A DNA stretch of 7,554 bases from DATFIX01 sp047617305. GTDB taxonomy: Archaea > Halobacteriota > Halobacteria > Halobacteriales > Natrialbaceae. Every line of letters starts with the position of its first letter. Within the stretch, counting starts at the first letter, position 1. The DNA lies in assembly GCA_047617305.1 (NCBI GenBank), contig JBLGCL010000145.1, positions 1-7,554 on the forward strand, read 5' to 3'. Made by a program: the position numbers and the translations under genes. Under the pieces are notes generated by a model. It was not told where the DNA came from, did not search any database, and saw only the letters and a program-made list of their open reading frames with translations. This document shows, piece after piece, positions 1-6,421 of this stretch.

Positions 1-289
1 ACCGGTCGTACTTGCGGACGTCTTCGGGGACGTCGCCGTCGGCGCCCTCCCGGACAGACTCGGGATCGGGCACACCCGGCGCGGCCTCGTCATCCGCGTC
101 CGGGTTCCCCTCCGCGGCAGCGCCAGCGTCGGCGTCGGCCGTCTCGCCAGCTTCGGCGGTCGGTTCGGTCGATTCCGCGCCGTCCTCACCGGCCGTCTTT
201 CCCGTCGCCTCGGACGCCCGCTCGGGTTCGATTTCTGGTCGACCCCGCCCGTCCGCCTCGTCCGTGGCCGGGTCCTCGTCGTCGGTCAT
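1..289 (-). CDS. Acidic N-terminal part of a haloarchaeal protein, possibly DUF5806 family (3' end outside window)
   Basis: An open frame reads leftward from an ATG at 289 and leaves the window without a stop, so only about 96 N-terminal residues are visible. The first 80 or so are a disordered, Asp/Glu/Ala/Gly-rich stretch (it begins MTDDEDPATDEADGRG), typical of the acidic tails haloarchaea add to soluble proteins. The last visible residues, VPEDVRKYDR, resemble from memory the point where the conserved core of the haloarchaeal DUF5806 family begins; that call is tentative because the core lies outside the window. No Shine-Dalgarno sequence precedes the ATG. A T-rich CCTTTTGCC element about 28 bp upstream suggests a leaderless transcript of its own, separate from the ABC exporter genes that end 80 bp upstream. 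No function can be given from what is visible. Confidence 0.7.
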   Translation of the reverse strand, partial: MTDDEDPATDEADGRGRPEIEPERASEATGKTAGEDGAESTEPTAEAGETADADAGAAAEGNPDADDEAAPGVPDPESVREGADGDVPEDVRKYDR

Positions 290-312
290 ACGCGAGTCGT
301 TGCCCAGGAGGC

Positions 313-321
313 GGCAAAAGG
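313..321 (-). promoter_or_regulatory. Candidate archaeal TATA-like box for the acidic-protein gene
   Basis: The minus strand reads CCTTTTGCC here, centred about 28 bp before the ATG at 289. That is where a TATA-type box would sit for a leaderless or near-leaderless transcript. The same nine bases occur about 30 bp before the ABC ATPase start. In this GC-rich DNA the T4 run stands out. The box is inferred from position and composition only. Confidence 0.35.
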
Positions 322-369
322 ATTGTCGTGGGTGGCGAACCGGCGGGGGATCTGCGCCGGGGCCTCCGG

Positions 370-1227
370 TTACTGGACGCTCGCGCTCGAGGCGCGTTCG
401 ATCATGTAGACGGCGATCGCTCCAAGGGCGACGTCGAGGACGAGCAGGACGGCCATCGCGGGGACGAGGGTGTCCCAGATCCCGCCGAAGGCCGTGACGG
501 TCCAGACGTCCATGACGTCGGCGTCGAGCATGAGCGCCCGCGCGGCGTCGACGCCGTAGGTGATCGGGTTGACCTTGGCGAACGTCTGGATCCAGCCCGG
601 CAGCGCTTCCAGCGGGATGAACGCGCTCGAGAGGAACAGGAGCGGCAACTGGATCAGGTTGGCGGCGATGATCGTGGACTCCTGGTCTCTCGTGACGAGC
701 GCCACCGTGTTCGAGAGCGCGAGGAACCACAGCGCGAAGAGGATCGCGACGCCGACGATCGCCAGGCCGCCGAGGACTCCCGTCTCGATTTCGGCCCCCA
801 GAGCGACGCCGAGGACGAGGATGATGACGACCTGGGCGACGATGCGGACCAGCTCCGAGAGCGTCTTGCCCAGAAAGACCGCGGTCCGGTTCATCGGCGT
901 GACGAGCGTCTTCTGGAAGACGCCGCTCTCGATGTCGTCGACCAGCCCGATGCCGGACGACGAGGCGACGATCAGCGCCACCTGCACGGCGATCGCCGGA
1001 ACGAGGTACGTCTCGTAGGCGATCCCGCCCGGAAGTGCCCGTCCGGCGACGTTGCCGAACACCTGGGTGAACAGGACGAGGAAGATGACCGGCTGCAGGA
1101 GCGACGAGATCACGACGAACGGGTTGCGGATCGCGTTGATGTTCCACCGCATGAAGTTGGTCCAGACGTCACGCAGGAACGTGTTCGACGTCCGCCGGAC
1201 CCCGTCGGTCGCCGTGTCCGCGCTCAT
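370..1227 (-). CDS. ABC-2 type exporter permease (DrrB-like)
   Basis: This 285-residue protein is the membrane subunit of a type-2 ABC exporter and should pair with the ATPase encoded just upstream. After a polar N-terminus, hydrophobic segments fall at about residues 37-57, 72-97, 125-145, 151-177, 184-205 and 254-274, giving the usual six helices of COG0842/ABC-2 permeases. The family's cytoplasmic coupling stretch is visible at 94-114 (GLVDDIESGVFQKTLVTPMNR region). The hallmark segment before the last helix is at 198-234 (FLSSAFIPLEALPGW, then NPITYGVDAAR). Its ATG overlaps the ATPase stop as ATGA (1224-1227), and GGAGG lies 6 nt upstream, so translation is probably coupled. Typical cargo of DrrAB systems is hydrophobic drugs or lipids; the substrate here is unknown. 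The family and the exporter role are secure; drug export is inferred. Confidence 0.93.
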   Translation of the reverse strand: MSADTATDGVRRTSNTFLRDVWTNFMRWNINAIRNPFVVISSLLQPVIFLVLFTQVFGNVAGRALPGGIAYETYLVPAIAVQVALIVASSSGIGLVDDIESGVFQKTLVTPMNRTAVFLGKTLSELVRIVAQVVIILVLGVALGAEIETGVLGGLAIVGVAILFALWFLALSNTVALVTRDQESTIIAANLIQLPLLFLSSAFIPLEALPGWIQTFAKVNPITYGVDAARALMLDADVMDVWTVTAFGGIWDTLVPAMAVLLVLDVALGAIAVYMIERASSASVQ

Positions 1228-2306
1228 CGGTCCCCTCCATCGGTGGCGGTGGGTTGCTCCGAAATCGCCCCGTCACCCGCTGTGGTCGACCCGTCGGGCG
1301 TCTCGTCCTCGACGTGCTCGCCGGTGATCGCGAGGAACACGTCGTCGAGCGTCGGCGAGCGGACGTTGAACCCGGTGACAGTGATCCCCGCGTCCCGGAG
1401 AGCGACCAGCAGGTCGGTCCCGGACTGACGGGCGGACCGTGACGTGACCGAAATGCCGTCGCCGGTGACCTCGACTGCCGGGTCGTCGGGGAACACCCCG
1501 TCCTCCCGGGCGATGTCGGCGGCGCGTTCGCGGTCGCCACTCCCGTCCTCGAGTTCGACGTCGAGGATCTCGCCGCCGACTTCGCGCTTGAGCGCTGCCG
1601 GCTCTCCTTCGGCGACGATCTCGCCGTCCTGAATGACCGAAAGCCGATCGCAGAGATGATCCGCCTCCTCGAGGTACTGGGTCGTCAGGAAAACCGTCGT
1701 CCCGCGGTCGTTGATCGCCTCGAAGTACTCCCACAGTCGATTGCGGGCGTTCGGATCCAGCCCGGTCGTGGGTTCGTCGAGGAACACCAGCGGTGGCCGG
1801 TGAACCAGTGCGGTCGCCGCGTCGAGGCGCTTTTTCATGCCGCCCGAGAACCCCTTGGCCCGCTTGTCGGCGACGTCGGCGAGGTCGACGAGGTCGAGGA
1901 GTTCGTCGATCCGGTCGCTCCGGTCCTCGCTCGGGACGCCGTAGGCGTCACAGGCGAACCGGAGGTTCTCGCGGGCCGTCATCTCCTTGACGACGCTGGT
2001 CTCCTGGGCCATGTACCCGATCGACTCGCGGATCTTTCCCGGTTCGGTCTCGACGTCGAACCCGTTCACCCGGACCCTGCCGGCGGTCGGGGCCAGCAGC
2101 GTCGCCAGTACCTTGATCGCCGTCGTCTTCCCGGCGCCGTTCGGCCCGAGAAAGCCGAAGAACTCCCCCTTCGGCACGGTCAGGGAGACGTCACGGACCG
2201 CCTCGGTCCCGTCGGCGTAGGTGAGACGGAGCCCGTCGACCTCGATCGCGGCCTCGCGACCCGCGTCTCCGGGCGTTTCGCCGCGCGGTGGTTGATCGGT
2301 ATCCAT
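1224..2306 (-). CDS. ABC exporter ATP-binding protein (DrrA-like)
   Basis: This 360-residue cytoplasmic ATPase drives the ABC-2 permease encoded immediately downstream. Visible motifs are Walker A GPNGAGKT at 54-61, the Q-loop Gln at 101, signature FSGGMKKR at 153-160 and Walker B LVFLDEP at 173-179. The switch position reads TTQYLEEAD at 208-216, with Gln210 in place of the usual His. That substitution is a trait of the daunorubicin-resistance DrrA subfamily. The C-terminal extension (about 245-330) ends in SPTLDDVFLAITGE, also DrrA-like, followed by an acidic haloarchaeal tail. I chose the ATG at 2306: the frame stays open to a start at 2363, but that adds 19 residues outside the ABC fold and would run through the palindromic operator. 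No Shine-Dalgarno sequence precedes 2306, suggesting a leaderless mRNA. Expression is probably controlled by the divergent TetR gene. Confidence 0.93.
   Translation of the reverse strand: MDTDQPPRGETPGDAGREAAIEVDGLRLTYADGTEAVRDVSLTVPKGEFFGFLGPNGAGKTTAIKVLATLLAPTAGRVRVNGFDVETEPGKIRESIGYMAQETSVVKEMTARENLRFACDAYGVPSEDRSDRIDELLDLVDLADVADKRAKGFSGGMKKRLDAATALVHRPPLVFLDEPTTGLDPNARNRLWEYFEAINDRGTTVFLTTQYLEEADHLCDRLSVIQDGEIVAEGEPAALKREVGGEILDVELEDGSGDRERAADIAREDGVFPDDPAVEVTGDGISVTSRSARQSGTDLLVALRDAGITVTGFNVRSPTLDDVFLAITGEHVEDETPDGSTTAGDGAISEQPTATDGGDR
1234..1238 (-). promoter_or_regulatory. Shine-Dalgarno sequence GGAGG for the ABC permease
   Basis: On the minus strand GGAGG lies 6 nt before the permease ATG at 1227, inside the end of the ATPase gene. 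It supports that start and translational coupling across the ATGA overlap. Confidence 0.65.
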
Positions 2307-2331
2307 ATCGGACGATGGGTACGGCTCCAGG

Positions 2332-2340
2332 GGCAAAAGG
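2332..2340 (-). promoter_or_regulatory. Candidate TATA-like box for the ABC exporter operon
   Basis: The minus strand reads CCTTTTGCC, centred about 30 bp before the ATPase ATG at 2306, which fits a leaderless or very short-leader transcript. The operator palindrome starts four bases upstream on this strand. A protein bound there would cover the usual BRE position and hinder TFB/TBP loading. Assigned from position and base composition only. Confidence 0.4.
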
Positions 2341-2343
2341 GGT

Positions 2344-2363
2344 TTGATTGAATATTCATTCAA
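2344..2363. promoter_or_regulatory. Near-palindromic probable TetR operator in the divergent promoter region
   Basis: The 20 bases TTGATTGAATATTCATTCAA form an inverted repeat. It is perfect except for one mismatched pair (positions 5 and 16), and its core TGAATATTCA is an exact 10-bp palindrome centred between 2353 and 2354. Sixteen of 20 bases are A or T in DNA that is otherwise very GC-rich. Its length, symmetry and position between a tetR gene and the divergent transporter operon are what is expected of a TetR-family operator. It lies 38-57 bp before the ATPase start and 72-91 bp before the tetR start, so one site could control both directions. Binding is inferred, not shown. Confidence 0.72.
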
Positions 2364-2368
2364 CAGGG

Positions 2369-2374
2369 TTTAGT
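2369..2374 (+). promoter_or_regulatory. Possible TATA-like box for the tetR-MATE operon
   Basis: TTTAGT, just right of the operator, is the only other T-rich hexamer before the tetR start. A transcript begun about 26 bp downstream would carry a leader of roughly 35-40 nt without a Shine-Dalgarno sequence. The AATATT inside the palindrome is an alternative box, which would make the operator overlap the tetR promoter directly. Weak evidence. Confidence 0.25.
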
Positions 2375-2434
2375 GCCAGCCCACCGTCCCTTCCACTGCG
2401 ACCGACGACTGCCACGACCCTCCCATCGACACCG

Positions 2435-3061
2435 ATGACATCCAACGGACTCTTTCCCGCGAACCCGGACGACACGCGAACCGAGATCCTCGAGGCCACC
2501 TACCGGGCGCTCTGCGAACACGGGTACGACGACCTCACGATCCAGAAGATCGGCGAGCAGTTCGGCAAGTCCACCTCGCTGGTGTACCACCACTACGAGG
2601 GGAAAGACGACTTGCTCGTCGATTTCATGGGGTACATGCTCGAGCGGTTCGAGGCGGACGTCCCCTTCGAGGACGTCGAGGATCCGTGGAGTAAACTCGA
2701 GGACGTCCTCGATCACGCCCTCGCGCCGACGCTGGACGCCGAACGCGAGAACCTGACCAGCGCGATGATCGAACTTCGCGCGCAGGCGGCCCACGACCCG
2801 GCGTATCGCGAGGCGTTCTCCCGGCACGACCGCTTCTTCCACGATCGACTGGCCGCGATCGTTTCCCAGGGGATCGACCAGGGGGTCTTCCGCGAGGTCG
2901 ATCCGGAACGGGTGGCCGCGCTCCTCCAGACGACGTTCAACGGCGCGATGATGCAACGCGTCACGACCGATCCCGACGACGGGGGCGTGTCGGTCGAGGA
3001 CGTCCGTGCGGAACTCGAGGCCGTCCTCGAGGCGTCTCTCCACCTGGAGGACGAGGAATGA
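2435..3061 (+). CDS. TetR/AcrR-family transcriptional regulator
   Basis: This 208-residue protein has a TetR_N helix-turn-helix domain at about residues 13-60 (DTRTEILEATYRAL, then LTIQKIGEQFGKSTSLVYHHYEGKDDLL), followed by an all-helical ligand-binding and dimer domain of normal length. TetR proteins are usually repressors released from DNA by a small ligand, often a substrate of the pump they control. The ATG at 2435 is chosen because the reading upstream (to a TTG at 2348) adds 29 residues that match no part of the fold and overlap the operator. The stop overlaps the MATE start as ATGA (3058-3061), so regulator and pump are co-transcribed. The divergent ABC exporter and the palindrome at 2344-2363 point to self-regulation plus control of both exporters. 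The inducing ligand cannot be told from the sequence. Confidence 0.93.
   Translation: MTSNGLFPANPDDTRTEILEATYRALCEHGYDDLTIQKIGEQFGKSTSLVYHHYEGKDDLLVDFMGYMLERFEADVPFEDVEDPWSKLEDVLDHALAPTLDAERENLTSAMIELRAQAAHDPAYREAFSRHDRFFHDRLAAIVSQGIDQGVFREVDPERVAALLQTTFNGAMMQRVTTDPDDGGVSVEDVRAELEAVLEASLHLEDEE
3046..3050 (+). promoter_or_regulatory. Shine-Dalgarno sequence GGAGG for the MATE gene
   Basis: GGAGG lies 7 nt before the ATG at 3058, inside the end of tetR. It supports that start and fits re-initiation at the ATGA overlap. The first gene of the operon has no such site. Confidence 0.7.
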
Positions 3062-4590
3062 GTCGAGGGTCCGGCCGGGCGGTGGACGTGGTGGACGGCG
3101 AGGTGATCAAACCGCTGCTGATCCTCTCCCTGCCGATCATCGCCACCAACATGCTCCAGGTCGGCTACAACCTCGCGGACACGTACTGGGTCGGCCGACT
3201 GGGCCAGGAGGCCGTGAGCGCCCTCTCCTTCTCGTGGGGGATCGTCTTCCTGATCATCAGTTTCGCGGGCGGGTTCACCGTCGCCGGGACCGTCCTGGTC
3301 GCCCAGAACAAGGGCGCGGACATGGCCGGGCGGGTCGATCACGTCGCGGGGCAGACCATCGGGTTCGTGGTCATCCTCGCGGCGATCTTCGCGGCCGCCG
3401 GATACCTGCTTGCACCCCAGTTGCTCGACCTCATCGGCGCGGTCCCCGGCACCCCGGAGTACCGCCTCTCGGTCGAGTACACCCGGACGATGTTCCTCGG
3501 CATCCCCTTCGTCTTCGGCTTCTTCATCTTCCAGGCGCTGCTCCAGGGCTGGGGCGACACCCGGACGCCGCTGTACCTGATGGCCTTCGGCGTCGGGCTA
3601 AACGTCCTGATCGATCCCTTCCTGATCCTCGGGTTCGAGAATAACGTCCTGTTCGAAGTGCTCGGCCTGACCGGGCTACAGGAGTCGCTCTACGCCGCAA
3701 CTGGCTTCGCCGGGTTCGGCGTCCAGGGCGCCGCCATCGCCACCATTGCCGCCCGCGGTCTCGGCGCGGTCATCGCGATCGGACTCCTCCTCTCCGGGCG
3801 AGTCGGCATCGCGCCGTCGCTCTCGGACTTCCGGCCTCAGCGCGAGACCGTCGAGAAGATCGTCCGGATCGGCGCACCCTCCAGCGTCGAGCAGAGCACG
3901 CGAGCACTGGGCGTCACCGTCCTGACCGCGCTCGTCGCGCTGGCGAGCCAGGAGGCCGTCGCCGCCTACGGTATCGGCAACCGGATCACCTCGCTGGTCT
4001 TCCTGCCGGCGCTCGGGCTGGCCCGCGGGACCAACACGGTCGTCGGGCAGAACCTCGGCGCCGACCAGGTCGATCGCGCGAAGCGGGCGGTGTTCGCCTC
4101 GGCCGGTATCGTGGCCGTCGTGCTGGCGGGGTTCGGCGTCGTCGCGGTCACCTACGCCGAAGCGATCACGGACGTGTTCATCACCGGGCCGCAGTCGGAC
4201 GTGGTGATCTCGGTCGGCGCGGACTACCTGCGGATCGTCGCTCCGACGTTCCTGTTCCTCGGTGCCTTCCGGGTCGTCCAGGGCGGGTTCCGTGGGTCCG
4301 GGTCCACGACGACGGCGATGGTCTTCTCGATCCTCTCGCTCGCCGCGTTTCGCGTCCCGATCTCCTACGGCCTGGTGACGTGGGGGGACATGGGCGCCAG
4401 CGGCGTCTGGTACGGCATCGCGGCCTCGAACGTCCTGATCCTGATCGTCGCGTTCGCCTGGTTCCTGCGGGGAACCTGGACCGAGAGCGTGATCGACGAG
4501 GGACCGGAGCCCGTGGGGACGGGAGCCGGCGACGACGGATCTGGAAGAGAGGCCTCCGGTGACGACGCGGTGAGCGCCGACGACGATTGA
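3058..4590 (+). CDS. MATE-family multidrug/toxin efflux antiporter
   Basis: This 510-residue membrane protein belongs to the MATE family (NorM/DinF-like), which expels cationic or amphipathic compounds in exchange for H+ or Na+. It has the two-lobe, twelve-helix pattern of alternating hydrophobic segments from about residue 19 to 475. N-lobe residues important in the archaeal PfMATE structure are present: the helix-1 proline (Pro26, in LSLP), Asp41 (YNLADTYWVG), and the Asn182/Asp186 pair in LNVLIDPFLI, matching PfMATE Asn180/Asp184. The GDTRTPLYLM motif precedes that pair. An extended loop (about 191-217) separates it from the GVQGAAIAT helix. The last 35 or so residues are an acidic, Gly/Asp-rich cytoplasmic tail, making it longer than a typical MATE of 450-480 residues. 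It is the second gene of the tetR operon. The family is secure; substrate and coupling ion are unknown. Confidence 0.95.
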   Translation: MSRGSGRAVDVVDGEVIKPLLILSLPIIATNMLQVGYNLADTYWVGRLGQEAVSALSFSWGIVFLIISFAGGFTVAGTVLVAQNKGADMAGRVDHVAGQTIGFVVILAAIFAAAGYLLAPQLLDLIGAVPGTPEYRLSVEYTRTMFLGIPFVFGFFIFQALLQGWGDTRTPLYLMAFGVGLNVLIDPFLILGFENNVLFEVLGLTGLQESLYAATGFAGFGVQGAAIATIAARGLGAVIAIGLLLSGRVGIAPSLSDFRPQRETVEKIVRIGAPSSVEQSTRALGVTVLTALVALASQEAVAAYGIGNRITSLVFLPALGLARGTNTVVGQNLGADQVDRAKRAVFASAGIVAVVLAGFGVVAVTYAEAITDVFITGPQSDVVISVGADYLRIVAPTFLFLGAFRVVQGGFRGSGSTTTAMVFSILSLAAFRVPISYGLVTWGDMGASGVWYGIAASNVLILIVAFAWFLRGTWTESVIDEGPEPVGTGAGDDGSGREASGDDAVSADDD

Positions 4591-4620
4591 TCCGGATCGA
4601 CGGAACTCGGCGACTGACGC

Positions 4621-5982
4621 TCAGGCTACTGGCCGGCCGTCCGTCGGTTCGATTTCGATGACGACCGTCCCTTCGACCCCCGCGACGAGTTCCTCGCGGG
4701 TCGGTTCGCGGTCGCCGTGGATCCGGATGCCGAGTCGCCGGGCGGCGTCGGTCCCGTTCCGGTCGATGAACGCCTGCATGTACTCCGCGACCACCTCCGA
4801 GTCGGGGTAGGGCGTGGCGATCCCCTCCCAGCGTTCGCCTCCCAGGCGGAGGGTCACGGGTTGCCCGCCTTGCAGGTTGCGCCACCAGGGGCTGTGCGTC
4901 GTGACGATGACCTTGCCGTCCTTCACCCAGTATCCGACGGGCGTTGTGTACTCGTCCCCGCTCTTCCGGCCGGTGAAGGTGATGAGCACGAGCGAGTCGC
5001 TGACGAGCCCGTGCAGCGGCGACCGCAAGAGCGCCTCCATCGCGGGATTGATGACCTCGTAGGCGACGTCGGGCACCGGTGGGCCCCGGGTTTCGACGTA
5101 GCCGTCCTCGCCCGCGCCGGGCCCGCCGTCTGGCTCGAACTCCGCCGCGTAGTCCTCGACGAAAGCCCGCACGTCGCGAGGCGACCGGCCGAGCACGCGT
5201 TCGACGTCGTTCGTCACACGGCCCGCGAAACCGAGCCGAGCCGTGGTGTAGAGGACGATCATGATCGCGACGAACCGCCACTGGTCGCCGAGGGTTCGCC
5301 GCCAGGCGACGAACTCGCGGATCGAGGGGTTCCCGTACCGGATCTCCCGGTCGAGCACGTCGCCGAAGATCGCGGCGACCTCGTGATAGTCGAGCGCCTC
5401 GGGCCCGGTGAGGTCGTACGCGCGGTTCCCGTGGCCGGGCTCCGTGAGAACGGTCGCCGCCACGGCCCCCAGGTCCCGGGCGTCCACGAAACTCGTCGTC
5501 CCGTCCCCGGCCGGCACGAGGATCGCGTCGCGCTCGAGGATCCCCCGCCGGTGGACCTCCAGGAGGTTCTGGGTGAAGAACGAGGCCCGGAGGAAGGTGT
5601 AGTCGAGGTCCGTCGCGGCGATCCGCTTCTCGATCCGGTGGTGGGGGATGAGGGGATTCTTTTCGGCCCCCAGCGTCGAGAGGTAGGCGACCCGCTCGAC
5701 CCCCACCCGGGACGCCGCCTCGACGAACCGGCCGAGTGCGTCGGCGCCGACCACGGGCGGACGGACGAGGAAGACCCCGTCCACGTCGGCCAGCGCCTCG
5801 CCCCACGTTTCCGGCTTCTCGAAGTCGAAGGCGACGGCCTCGTCGTGGGCGTCCAGTTTCCCGTCCGCATCGTCCGGATCCCGGGTTGCGACCCGGACGG
5901 TGGCGTCCCGGTCCCCCAGTTCGCGAACCACGTGCTGCCCCACGGTCCCCGTGGCCGCGGTGACGAGGATGGTCCGGGTCAT
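4621..5982 (-). CDS. Two-domain oxidoreductase: NmrA/QOR2-like NAD(P)-binding domain fused to Ddn-type F420-dependent nitroreductase/quinone-reductase domain
   Basis: This 453-residue cytoplasmic protein joins two redox domains in one uninterrupted frame. Residues 1-281 are an atypical short-chain dehydrogenase of the NmrA/QOR2 type. They show a dinucleotide-binding loop TAATGTVGQHVV at 8-19, ATRDP at 32-36, the strand VAYLSTLGA at 98-106, and LRASFFTQNL at 131-140; there is no classic YxxxK catalytic pair. After a Gly/Glu/Asp linker (282-300), residues 306-453 match the Ddn family (split beta-barrel, F420H2-dependent nitroreductase/quinone reductase), with TGRKSGDEYTTPVGYWVKDG from 337 and WWRNL at 366-370. 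Haloarchaea make F420, so quinone or nitro-compound reduction is plausible but inferred. The ATG at 5982 is chosen because it overlaps the upstream stop as ATGA and has GGAGG 7 nt upstream; an in-frame ATG at 6012 adds ten residues before the first beta-strand. Its stop faces the MATE stop across 30 bp. Confidence 0.88.
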   Translation of the reverse strand: MTRTILVTAATGTVGQHVVRELGDRDATVRVATRDPDDADGKLDAHDEAVAFDFEKPETWGEALADVDGVFLVRPPVVGADALGRFVEAASRVGVERVAYLSTLGAEKNPLIPHHRIEKRIAATDLDYTFLRASFFTQNLLEVHRRGILERDAILVPAGDGTTSFVDARDLGAVAATVLTEPGHGNRAYDLTGPEALDYHEVAAIFGDVLDREIRYGNPSIREFVAWRRTLGDQWRFVAIMIVLYTTARLGFAGRVTNDVERVLGRSPRDVRAFVEDYAAEFEPDGGPGAGEDGYVETRGPPVPDVAYEVINPAMEALLRSPLHGLVSDSLVLITFTGRKSGDEYTTPVGYWVKDGKVIVTTHSPWWRNLQGGQPVTLRLGGERWEGIATPYPDSEVVAEYMQAFIDRNGTDAARRLGIRIHGDREPTREELVAGVEGTVVIEIEPTDGRPVA

Positions 5983-6419
5983 CGCTCGGCCTCCCGCGCC
6001 TCGCCGGTCCATCCGGCCAGCACCCCCACGGCGACGGCGGCGACCACCACGTGCATCAGCATGAGCGCGATCACGCCGGGCATCGTCGCCGCCTCGTCGG
6101 CCGCGAGCAGTGCCAGGTCCGGACCGAACGGGACGACGAGGACGGCCGCCGCGATCCGTCGAAAGGTCCGGGCCGGATAGTCGACCCGACGCTCGAGCAC
6201 CCAGTAGACGGCGGCCGCGCCGACGGCCCCGACGGCCGAGAGGAAGAGCACCGGCGGGAAGGAAAGGGCGCGGAAATCCGGGGCGATCTCGCGCGCCTGG
6301 ACGAGGGCGAGCACCACGGCGTTCCCGATCATCGAGAGCACCAGCACGATTCCCCCACGAACCGCGAGGGATCGGGAGCTAACGTCCGCAAATACGGATT
6401 TCGTTGCTGACATGGCCAT
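5979..6419 (-). CDS. Small four-helix membrane protein, DUF6069-like
   Basis: This 146-residue integral membrane protein has hydrophobic segments at about residues 20-42, 54-76, 88-107 and 115-137. The pattern, including PPVLFLSAVGAVGAAAVYWVLE, then RTFRRIA and the late motif ALMLMHVVVAAVAV, resembles the DUF6069 family, which has no known biochemical role. The His in the last helix (MLMHVV, residue 123) is a feature I recall as common in the family. The ATG at 6419 is used; an ATG at 6413, two codons later, is equally possible. It is the first gene of a two-gene operon: its TGA overlaps the ATG of the two-domain oxidoreductase (5979-5982), so the products are probably made together. It may anchor or assist that enzyme at the membrane, for example near quinones, but that is a guess. 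The divergent HxlR gene probably regulates it. Confidence 0.75.
   Translation of the reverse strand: MAMSATKSVFADVSSRSLAVRGGIVLVLSMIGNAVVLALVQAREIAPDFRALSFPPVLFLSAVGAVGAAAVYWVLERRVDYPARTFRRIAAAVLVVPFGPDLALLAADEAATMPGVIALMLMHVVVAAVAVGVLAGWTGEAREAER
5990..5994 (-). promoter_or_regulatory. Shine-Dalgarno sequence GGAGG for the two-domain oxidoreductase
   Basis: On the minus strand GGAGG lies 7 nt before the ATG at 5982, inside the end of the DUF6069-like gene. It decides this start over the in-frame ATG at 6012, and it fits coupled translation at the ATGA overlap. Confidence 0.65.
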
Positions 6420-6421
6420 GG

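Noticed and set aside
328..1428. Long plus-strand open frame opposite the ABC permease and ATPase
   Set aside because: Its translation is Arg/Asp/Glu-rich with no recognisable domain. It lies antisense to two genes with clear ABC motifs, and such shadows are common in GC-rich DNA.
2307..2363. N-terminal extension of the ABC ATPase to a start at 2363
   Set aside because: The added 19 residues lie outside the ABC fold and would place the operator palindrome and promoter box inside the coding region.
2348..2434. N-terminal extension of TetR to a TTG at 2348
   Set aside because: The added residues are Ser/Thr/Pro-rich, not acidic, and match no part of a TetR fold. The extension would overlap the operator.
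4589..4598. GATCCGGATC palindrome just after the MATE gene as a terminator
   Set aside because: It is a short palindrome with no loop and no following T-tract, and archaeal terminators are usually T-rich. The 30-bp convergent gap shows no clear termination signal.
4181..5806. Long minus-strand frame overlapping the MATE end and the oxidoreductase
   Set aside because: It is almost entirely Arg/Gly/Pro/Ser with no domain, is out of frame with the real oxidoreductase, and crosses two convergent genes.
4717..6180. Long plus-strand open frame opposite the two-domain oxidoreductase
   Set aside because: No domain is visible and the composition is repetitive. The opposite strand carries clear NmrA and Ddn motifs across the same span.
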